Source of the DNA: Nitrospira lenta
GTDB lineage: Bacteria > Nitrospirota > Nitrospiria > Nitrospirales > Nitrospiraceae
Length of the DNA stretch: 11,120 nt
Assembly: GCA_945906715.1 (NCBI GenBank)
Contig: CAMDRK010000066.1
Location: 1 to 11,120, forward strand
Direction: 5' to 3'
A program made the translations under genes and the position numbers. How positions within the stretch are numbered: position 1 is the first letter of the stretch; each line of letters opens with the position of its first letter. Of this stretch, positions 6,800 to 11,120 are shown in pieces. The notes beneath the pieces were generated by a model. The model was given only the letters and a program-made list of their open reading frames with translations. It did no database searches and was not told where the DNA came from.

Positions 6800-7423
6800 A
6801 TGAGAAGACAAATCGCCCGATCGGTTCTTACCCTGGCCGTTCTCCTCATTATTGGAGCATGGAACGTGCTATCGACCAGCCTGGCTGCAGCGGATGCAAC
6901 GTCGGGCAAGGCTTACTTCGCAGGGGGCTGTTTCTGGTGCATGGAAGAAGTCTTCGAGAAGGTTGAGGGGGTTCTGTCTGCGACCTCAGGATATATGGGG
7001 GGGACGGTTTCCAATCCGACCTACGAAGAGGTATCCGCGGGACGGACAGGGCACACGGAATCGGTCGAAGTGGTCTATGATCCGGCCAAGGTGAGTTACC
7101 AGAAGCTATTGGACGCTTTTTGGCACAACGTCGATCCGATCACCGCGAATGCACAGTTCTGTGACCACGGCAGCCAGTATCGCTCCGCCATTTTCTTTCG
7201 CACCGACGAAGAGAAACGCGCATCGGACAGCTCGAAGCAGTCGATCGAGCAGTCGAGACGATTCAAAGAACCGATCGTCACCCAAATCGTGATGGCTCAG
7301 CAGTTCTATCCCGCCGAGGAGTATCACCAAGACTTCTACAAGAAGAATCCCATCCGCTACAAACTCTACAAATACAATTGTGGTCGCGCTCAGCGGTTGG
7401 AAGAGTTATGGGGAAAACCATAA
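6800..7423 (+). CDS. msrA: Exported peptide-methionine (S)-S-oxide reductase MsrA
   Basis: MsrA reduces methionine S-sulfoxide in oxidised proteins. The 207-aa product carries the family signature GGCFWCMEEVFEKVEGV, with catalytic C44 and a second cysteine C47 (GCFWC class). GYMGG, the FWHNVDPITANAQFCDHG segment (107-124) and SQYRSAIFF follow. C194 in KYNCGRAQ is a candidate resolving cysteine. Residues 1-33 (basic MRRQIAR, then a hydrophobic core ending SLAAADA) form a probable Sec signal peptide, so it should act in the periplasm rather than the cytosol. The ATG at 6800 has a strong AAGGAGG eight bases upstream; an in-frame GTG at 6779 would precede that site. No msrB or thioredoxin-like partner lies adjacent. 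It is probably a separate transcription unit, since 159 nt of repeats separate it from the TPR gene. Confidence 0.95.
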   Translation: MRRQIARSVLTLAVLLIIGAWNVLSTSLAAADATSGKAYFAGGCFWCMEEVFEKVEGVLSATSGYMGGTVSNPTYEEVSAGRTGHTESVEVVYDPAKVSYQKLLDAFWHNVDPITANAQFCDHGSQYRSAIFFRTDEEKRASDSSKQSIEQSRRFKEPIVTQIVMAQQFYPAEEYHQDFYKKNPIRYKLYKYNCGRAQRLEELWGKP

Positions 7424-7426
7424 CTC
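7403..7426 (+). other. Perfect 9-bp stem-loop spanning the msrA stop codon
   Basis: GAGTTATGG (7403-7411) and CCATAACTC (7418-7426) are exact reverse complements with a 6-nt GGAAAA loop. The TAA stop at 7421-7423 is inside the right arm, so the last codons of msrA build the structure. No T-run follows. It may stabilise the 3' end of the message or act as a weak, Rho-assisted or U-tract-less terminator. Confidence 0.5.
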
Positions 7427-7551
7427 AAACCAGACGGCTTCTTTCTAGCGCCCTGCCCCCGCAAGAATCGCGCGACAAGTCCTCCACCCTCAGTGTATAT
7501 TTCTGAATCCAGCAATCTGTGCCAATACTCTTGCCCACTGAGGTGCGCTTC

Positions 7552-8061
7552 GTGAAACGTCCAATCAGACAATCGACCAGAAAACCGGTGATCGGTGTCA
7601 TGGGTCCGGCCAAGGCCGGCACCAAAGAATTGGCCGACGCCAAAACTTTGGGAGAACTCATCGCGCGTCAAGGGTGGGTGGTGTTGACGGGAGGGCGCGC
7701 GAGCGGTGTGATGGACGCAGCTAGTCAGGGGGCAAAGTCGGTGCCCGGCAGCTTGACCATCGGGATTCTTCCGGATGCCAAGACACTGGTGTCCCGGTAT
7801 GTGGATGTGGCGATTGTCACGGACCTGGGCCAGGCGCGCAACAACGTGAACGTCATGTCCAGCGACATCATCGTGGCCTGCGGGCTCGGCGGTACCGGGA
7901 CGGTTTCAGAAGTTGCATTAGCATTGAAGGCAAAGAAGACCGTCATTCTGTTGGGGGCCGACAAGGCCGGGGTGGGCCTGTTCAAAAATCTCGCGCCCCA
8001 TCTCGTCCATGCCGCTGCCTCGCCGGAAGAGGCGGTGAAGCTGATCGGCGATCTGCTGTAA
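7552..8061 (+). CDS. LOG/SLOG-type Rossmann nucleotide-binding protein (TIGR00725-like)
   Basis: A roughly 169-aa single-domain protein of the lysine-decarboxylase-like (LOG/SLOG) superfamily. The N-terminal strand is KPVIGVMGP. The nucleotide-binding glycine loop is GGRASGVMDAAS (47-58), followed by RNNVNVMSSD (96-105) and GGTGTVSE (113-120), equivalent to the PGGxGTxxE motif of LOG phosphoribohydrolases. Here the proline is replaced (LGGTGT) and the arginine of the classic site is not evident, so cytokinin-type phosphoribohydrolase activity should not be assumed. The closest match by eye is the TIGR00725 group, thought to bind nucleotides or nucleotide derivatives. No ATG opens the frame. 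GTG 7552 is preferred because GAGG lies eight bases upstream; GTG at 7519 or 7543 is possible. The TAA abuts a MITE-like repeat. Confidence 0.85.
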   Translation: MKRPIRQSTRKPVIGVMGPAKAGTKELADAKTLGELIARQGWVVLTGGRASGVMDAASQGAKSVPGSLTIGILPDAKTLVSRYVDVAIVTDLGQARNNVNVMSSDIIVACGLGGTGTVSEVALALKAKKTVILLGADKAGVGLFKNLAPHLVHAAASPEEAVKLIGDLL

Positions 8062-8185
8062 CAGGATGCTGAAAAAGTCCGCCAGCGGCGTTCTCGCATC
8101 GGTCAGATCCTCAACATACCCCAGGGGGTACGCCTCCGGTCTTCACTCGCTGCGGCCTTGCTGGACGAACTTTTTGAGCACCCCG
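8062..8185. mobile_element. 124-bp MITE-like element with terminal inverted repeats
   Basis: The left end CAGGATGCTGAAAAAGT (8062-8078) matches the inverted right end ACTTTTTGAGCACCCCG (8169-8185) at 14 of 17 positions. Complementarity continues inwards to CCAGC/GCTGG with a one-base shift. The exact midpoint is a palindrome, TACCCC-AG-GGGGTA (8117-8130), so the element is symmetric about 8123.5. It encodes no protein. It starts at the base after the stop codon of the LOG-like gene. No target-site duplication is obvious. I remember very similar dispersed repeats in Nitrospira genomes. It may be a non-autonomous transposable element or a REP-type structure also acting at transcript ends. Confidence 0.75.
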
Positions 8186-8480
8186 CAGGAGCGTTCTTCT
8201 GTTGAGACGCTCGAAGCTCTGGCGTACCAAAATAGTTATTTCGTAGCCCGCTAGTGATCCTCCGCAGCTGTCTCTGATTCTCACATCGAGAACCCTCCCC
8301 GGAAGTCCGCGCCTTCTGAAGAATCACCATTTTTTGGCTCAAGCCAACAGTTCCCAAACGTCCACTCTGTGCAGACCACGCCACAGTTCCTCATGGGGCA
8401 TAGCCATCGTTTCCCCTATCCTATCGGCACGTTAGCGGAAGGCTATCTCGGCATGGATCTTGAGACTTTACAGGCTTCTT
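8186..8480. other. Intergenic region before the lytic transglycosylase gene
   Basis: These 295 bases hold no convincing gene. A short inverted repeat GAGCGT/ACGCTC (8189-8194, 8207-8212) directly follows the MITE-like element and may be part of its flank. A 14-bp palindrome TTGGCT-CA-AGCCAA lies at 8334-8347, preceded by T6 on the plus strand. No good sigma-70 promoter was found, although the transglycosylase presumably has one here. Confidence 0.4.
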
Positions 8481-9080
8481 ATGGAGGCTGTTTTGCGCAC
8501 AGGTATCCAACCGCACACAATGGCTATCGACAATGGGAGGCGCAGACCACTCTATTCACGCGTGCTGCGCATCTCTTGTGCGCTGGCGCTGTTGTGTCTG
8601 CTGGTTGCAGCAGTCCCTACGCCGACGCGGCCTGACTATGACAGTGTCTACCCTCGGTATTCTAACCAGGAAATCCATCGGGCCATCAAATGGTACGCCC
8701 AAAAATATCGTCTCGACCCTGCATTGCTACGCGCTGTCATCAAGGCCGAATCTGGATTTCGCCAGCATGCCGTGTCCCGCAAAGGCGCGGTCGGTTTGAT
8801 GCAACTCACGCCGGCGACCGCGGCCACGTTGCGCGTGAACGATGTCTACGACCCGATCCAGAACATCCGCGGAGGCGCGAAGCAACTGCGGCACCTGCTG
8901 AACCTGTATCAAGGCGAACTTCCCTTGGCCCTGGCGGCTTATAACGCCGGGGTCCACCGGATTAAAGGCCACAAGGTCCCGCGCATTCGAGAAACCCGTG
9001 CCTACGTCAGGAGAGTGCTGCAATACTACGAGGTATTTCGTTCTCACCCGCAACCTTCTCTCAAGAATAAGAACAAGTAA
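8481..9080 (+). CDS. Lytic transglycosylase, SLT family 1 (single-domain)
   Basis: The product cleaves the MurNAc-GlcNAc bond of peptidoglycan in the periplasm, forming anhydromuropeptides. From this start it has 199 aa. A basic N terminus precedes a hydrophobic helix (residues 29-46, SCALALLCLLVAAV), a signal peptide or membrane anchor. The SLT domain shows AVIKAESGF with catalytic E90, AVGLMQLTPATA (103-114), VYDPIQNIRGGAKQL and LALAAYNAGVHRI (150-162). A lysine-rich tail (LKNKNK) ends it. The start is uncertain. ATG 8481 has only a weak CAGG before it. TTG 8493 has GGAGG five bases upstream. ATG 8520 gives the most typical signal peptide but has no ribosome binding site; the frame is also open to TTG 8460. 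No secretion cluster is adjacent, so cell-wall turnover is the default role. Confidence 0.9.
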   Translation: MEAVLRTGIQPHTMAIDNGRRRPLYSRVLRISCALALLCLLVAAVPTPTRPDYDSVYPRYSNQEIHRAIKWYAQKYRLDPALLRAVIKAESGFRQHAVSRKGAVGLMQLTPATAATLRVNDVYDPIQNIRGGAKQLRHLLNLYQGELPLALAAYNAGVHRIKGHKVPRIRETRAYVRRVLQYYEVFRSHPQPSLKNKNK

Positions 9081-9347
9081 GGGATGGGCAAGAGATTGGC
9101 CCTCATATGCGGAATACCATGCCGACCTGCGCTTGGATAAGAGACGTTACCTGACACCCTCCTGTGGAGAGATCACGCGCACTCGCCTCGCCCACGAAGT
9201 CATCCATTCCAAAAAAGAATAGAGGGTAAGCCTGAGTCGGCGGCTTCGACGTTCTGCTATCGTGTCCGAGCCGGCCTCTTGTACGGTCTGAATGAAGAGG
9301 GCTTGACCTGCATGGAATCGGTCTGCGACAAGAGAGAATCTTTGATC

Positions 9348-9356
9348 GAGGAGGAG
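9348..9356 (+). promoter_or_regulatory. Strong ribosome binding site of the aminotransferase gene
   Basis: GAGGAGGAG ends seven bases before the ATG at 9364. It is among the strongest Shine-Dalgarno sequences in the window and fixes the start. The rest of the 283-nt gap after the transglycosylase gene shows no gene. A TTGACC at 9303-9308 has no matching -10 at normal spacing. Confidence 0.7.
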
Positions 9357-9363
9357 TGCGACG

Positions 9364-10521
9364 ATGAAACGGCACCTCAACCAACGAATGGCCGGATTGG
9401 CCCATTCGGAGATTCGAGCGATGACCCAGGCCTGTATCGAGGCGAAGGGCCTCAACATGGCGCAAGGGGTTTGCGATACGCCGGTTCCACCGACGGTGCT
9501 TCGAGCTGCGGCGCTGGCGATGGAGCAGGGGAAGAATGTCTATTCGCGATTCGATGGATTACCCGAACTGCGGCAGGCGATTGCCAAGAAGCTTGCGCAG
9601 TACAACGGCATTGTGGCTGATCCGGAAACAGACGTGACGGTCAGCGCGGGAGCCACCGGGGCCTTTCATTGTGCCTGCCTGGCGCTGCTCAATCCCGGCG
9701 ACGAGGTGATCCTCTTCGAGCCCTACTATCAGTATCACATCAGCGCGCTGCTCGCGGTTGAGGCGGTTCCGGTGGTGGTGAAGATGCGAGCCCCCGATTG
9801 GAACTTTTCCGGAGCCGATATCGAGCGCGTCATCACGCCTCGAACCAGGGCGATCATCGTGAATTCGCCCGGCAATCCTTCCGGAAAAGTATTCAGCAGG
9901 AGCGAACTGGAGAACATTGCGGCGATCGCGCAACAGCACGACCTGTTCGTATTTACCGATGAAATCTACGAATACTTTCTCTATGACGGGCGCACCCATA
10001 TGAGCTTTGCAACGCTGCCTGGTATGGCCGACCGCACGATTACCCTTGGCGGCTACTCCAAGACTTTTAGCATCACCGGCTGGCGCATCGGCTACAGTGT
10101 CGCTGCAGCGCGGTGGGCTCAGGCGATCGGCGCCATGAACGATCTGCTCTATGTCTGTGCTGCGACGCCGTTACAGGCGGGGGTGGCGGTAGGCATCCAG
10201 GAACTTCCGGACTCGTTCTACCGCGATTTGGCGGGCGACTATCAACGGAAACGCGATCGGTTCTGTCAGGCCTTGGCGAAGGCTGGTCTGACACCGTCGA
10301 TTCCGCAAGGTGCATACTATGTGCTGGCCGATGCGTCGCGCCTGCCCGGCACAACGGGAAAAGCGCGAGCGATGTTTCTTCTCGAGACGATCGGCTTGGC
10401 CGGCGTGCCGGGGGAAGCCTTCTTCTCCGGGGCTGAGGGGAAACAGTTCATTCGATTCAGCTATGCGAAAATCGATTCTGATATCGACGACGCTTGCCGG
10501 CGGCTTGCGCGGCTTGGCTAG
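9364..10521 (+). CDS. PLP-dependent class I/II aminotransferase
   Basis: A 385-aa fold-type I aminotransferase (AspC-like subgroup) that transfers an amino group between an amino acid and a 2-oxo acid in the cytosol. YSRFDGLPELRQAIAKKL near residues 60-78 is the usual substrate-binding entry. N171 in NSPGNPSG, D199 in FTDEIYEYF (pairs with the pyridine nitrogen), K233 in GGYSKTFSITGWRIGY (Schiff-base lysine) and R364 in FIRFSYAK (substrate carboxylate) are all present, so it should be active. Similar proteins are annotated as aspartate, aromatic or methionine aminotransferases or kynurenine-aminotransferase-like enzymes; sequence alone does not settle the substrate. A strong GAGGAGGAG fixes the start. 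It stands alone, with a non-coding stretch on both sides, and no biosynthetic neighbours suggest a pathway. Confidence 0.95.
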   Translation: MKRHLNQRMAGLAHSEIRAMTQACIEAKGLNMAQGVCDTPVPPTVLRAAALAMEQGKNVYSRFDGLPELRQAIAKKLAQYNGIVADPETDVTVSAGATGAFHCACLALLNPGDEVILFEPYYQYHISALLAVEAVPVVVKMRAPDWNFSGADIERVITPRTRAIIVNSPGNPSGKVFSRSELENIAAIAQQHDLFVFTDEIYEYFLYDGRTHMSFATLPGMADRTITLGGYSKTFSITGWRIGYSVAAARWAQAIGAMNDLLYVCAATPLQAGVAVGIQELPDSFYRDLAGDYQRKRDRFCQALAKAGLTPSIPQGAYYVLADASRLPGTTGKARAMFLLETIGLAGVPGEAFFSGAEGKQFIRFSYAKIDSDIDDACRRLARLG

Positions 10522-10526
10522 CGGAA

Positions 10527-10541
10527 TTTTTCAGCATCCTG
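10527..10541. repeat. Solo terminus of the MITE-like element
   Basis: TTTTTCAGCATCCTG is the exact reverse complement of the first 15 bases of the element at 8062. No second terminus or interior follows, so this is a remnant or independent end. It lies 5 nt after the aminotransferase TAG. The sequence CTAGC at 10518-10522 and GCTAG at 10541-10545 bracket it as a short inverted repeat. The rest of 10522-10681 shows no gene. Confidence 0.6.
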
Positions 10542-10681
10542 CTAGAATGCGAAAGCCCGGGTTGATGGGATTACGGAATATTTCATCTCGATAGAAAGTT
10601 CGCTTCTATGAATCACATCATTGGGCCGTCGGCACCTTGAGAAGGTTCTCCCGGCATCGACGATGACCGTCAGGGAGTTTC

Positions 10682-11008
10682 ATGGAAGGACGTAAGCATA
10701 CCCGATTCGCGGTCCAACTTCCCGTGTCGTTCAGTGGAGACCAGCTTTCCGACGGGGGCACAATCGGGGGCACAATTTTGAATGTGACGGCGGAGGGTTG
10801 CGCCATCACGTCGGACGCCGTCGCTGGCCTTGGAGTCTATCTGCAATTGACGATGCAACTCCGAGAGCGAGAGGAGCCGATCCTGGTCGATCTGGCAGCA
10901 GTCCGGTGGACTTCCGCGAGAAGGTTCGGTGTTGAGTTTATCAAGATTCGCCCTGAAGAAAGAGAGCGGCTGAAGCAGTTCGTGAAGGCGCTGGAATCAA
11001 CGAGCTGA
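10682..11008 (+). CDS. Single-domain PilZ protein (c-di-GMP receptor)
   Basis: A 108-aa PilZ-domain protein with little else. The c-di-GMP-binding RxxxR motif is R4-KHT-R8, and the second motif is NVTAEG (N34-G39), a variant of D/NxSxxG with threonine in place of serine. VRWTSARRFGVEFIKI is the typical C-terminal beta strand and KEFV-like helix region (LKQFVKAL) follows. Such stand-alone PilZ proteins pass the second messenger c-di-GMP to motility, pilus or secretion machinery. A GGGAG lies four bases before the ATG. Residues 25-32 (GGTIGGTI) come from a 12-bp in-frame tandem duplication. It converges on a GspE/PilB-type ATPase gene 29 nt downstream, which is suggestive of a shared role, though convergence is not co-transcription. 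Confidence 0.9.
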   Translation: MEGRKHTRFAVQLPVSFSGDQLSDGGTIGGTILNVTAEGCAITSDAVAGLGVYLQLTMQLREREEPILVDLAAVRWTSARRFGVEFIKIRPEERERLKQFVKALESTS

Positions 11009-11037
11009 ATGAGGCATCTGCGATGAGACCCTAGCGG

Positions 11038-11120
11038 CTACCGCATGGCAACTGTTCTGACTTGCTCATAGGTGGTCAAGCCGGCGAGTATTTTTTGAAT
11101 TCCATCCTGCACGAGTGTCA
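11038..11120 (-). CDS. C-terminal end of a GspE/PilB-type secretion or pilus ATPase (partial)
   Basis: Read from the window edge on the minus strand, 26 codons precede a TAG at 11040-11038. They encode a tail containing LVQDGIQKILAGLTTYEQV and ending VRTVAMR. The pattern of a helix, then G-hydrophobic-TT-x-E-x-x, is the hallmark C terminus of the type II/IV secretion ATPase family (GspE, PilB, MshE), where it commonly reads as GLTTxEEVLRV. The nucleotide-binding domains lie outside the window, so the assignment rests on this short tail only. It could serve type IV pilus extension or type II secretion. The start is not in the window. The convergent PilZ gene is 29 nt away; MshE- and PilB-type ATPases are known to connect to c-di-GMP signalling in other bacteria. 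Confidence 0.7.
   Translation of the reverse strand, partial: TLVQDGIQKILAGLTTYEQVRTVAMR

Noticed and set aside
8334..8347. Palindrome TTGGCT-CA-AGCCAA as a terminator
   Set aside because: The T-run precedes the stem on the plus strand, and on the minus strand the stem is followed by A residues, so neither orientation gives stem then U-tract. A two-base loop is also too small.
8369..8635. 88-aa plus-strand frame before the transglycosylase
   Set aside because: It has no ribosome binding site or ATG-supported start, has no family resemblance, and overlaps the transglycosylase signal region in another frame.
9303..9308. TTGACC as the -35 of an aminotransferase promoter
   Set aside because: No TATAAT-like hexamer occurs at 16-18 nt spacing.

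Overview
The window looks like a chromosomal segment of a GC-rich, Gram-negative-type bacterium. Several short repeats (a 36-bp palindromic unit ending in GCCTGTCCC, and an inverted-repeat element starting CAGGATGCTGAAAAAGT) match what I remember from Nitrospira (Nitrospirota) genomes. That genus call is recollection plus inference; no rRNA or other marker gene is present. Exported lipoproteins, a periplasmic-type MsrA and the tail of a secretion/pilus ATPase fit a two-membrane cell.

Layout. (1) 108-989 (+): an NAD(P)-dependent RmlD-like sugar-nucleotide reductase/epimerase, followed by a palindromic repeat. (2) 1058-1586 (-): a two-gene unit with a small HTH plus zinc-ribbon regulator (COG3357 type) and a small TPR-like lipoprotein. 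(3) 1587-1772: a divergent intergenic region with a consensus TATAAT box framed by a 21-bp inverted repeat. (4) 1773-6640 (+): a tight apparent operon of tldD, tldE (4-bp ATGA overlap), a small OB-fold-like lipoprotein and an exported histidine-rich TPR protein. (5) 6800-8061 (+): exported MsrA with a 9-bp stem-loop across its stop codon, then a LOG/SLOG-type Rossmann nucleotide-binding protein whose stop codon abuts a 124-bp MITE-like element. (6) 8481-9080 (+): a membrane-anchored or secreted lytic transglycosylase. (7) 9364-10521 (+): a fold-type I PLP aminotransferase, with a lone end of the MITE-like element 5 nt after its stop. (8) 10682-11008 (+): a single-domain PilZ (c-di-GMP receptor) protein, converging on 11038-11120 (-), the last 26 codons of a GspE/PilB-type ATPase that runs off the window.

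How the genes fit together. The TldD/TldE pair should form one heterodimeric zinc peptidase. Co-transcription with two exported proteins of unknown function, and a divergent regulator behind a symmetric candidate operator, make 1290-6640 the most interesting block. I see no RiPP precursor peptide, phage, CRISPR, tRNA or rRNA. Most of the rest is ordinary housekeeping or envelope content. All the mobile-looking repeats lie just downstream of stop codons. Start codons were moved from the longest reading frame where a ribosome binding site, signal peptide or gene overlap argued for it; each entry says so.
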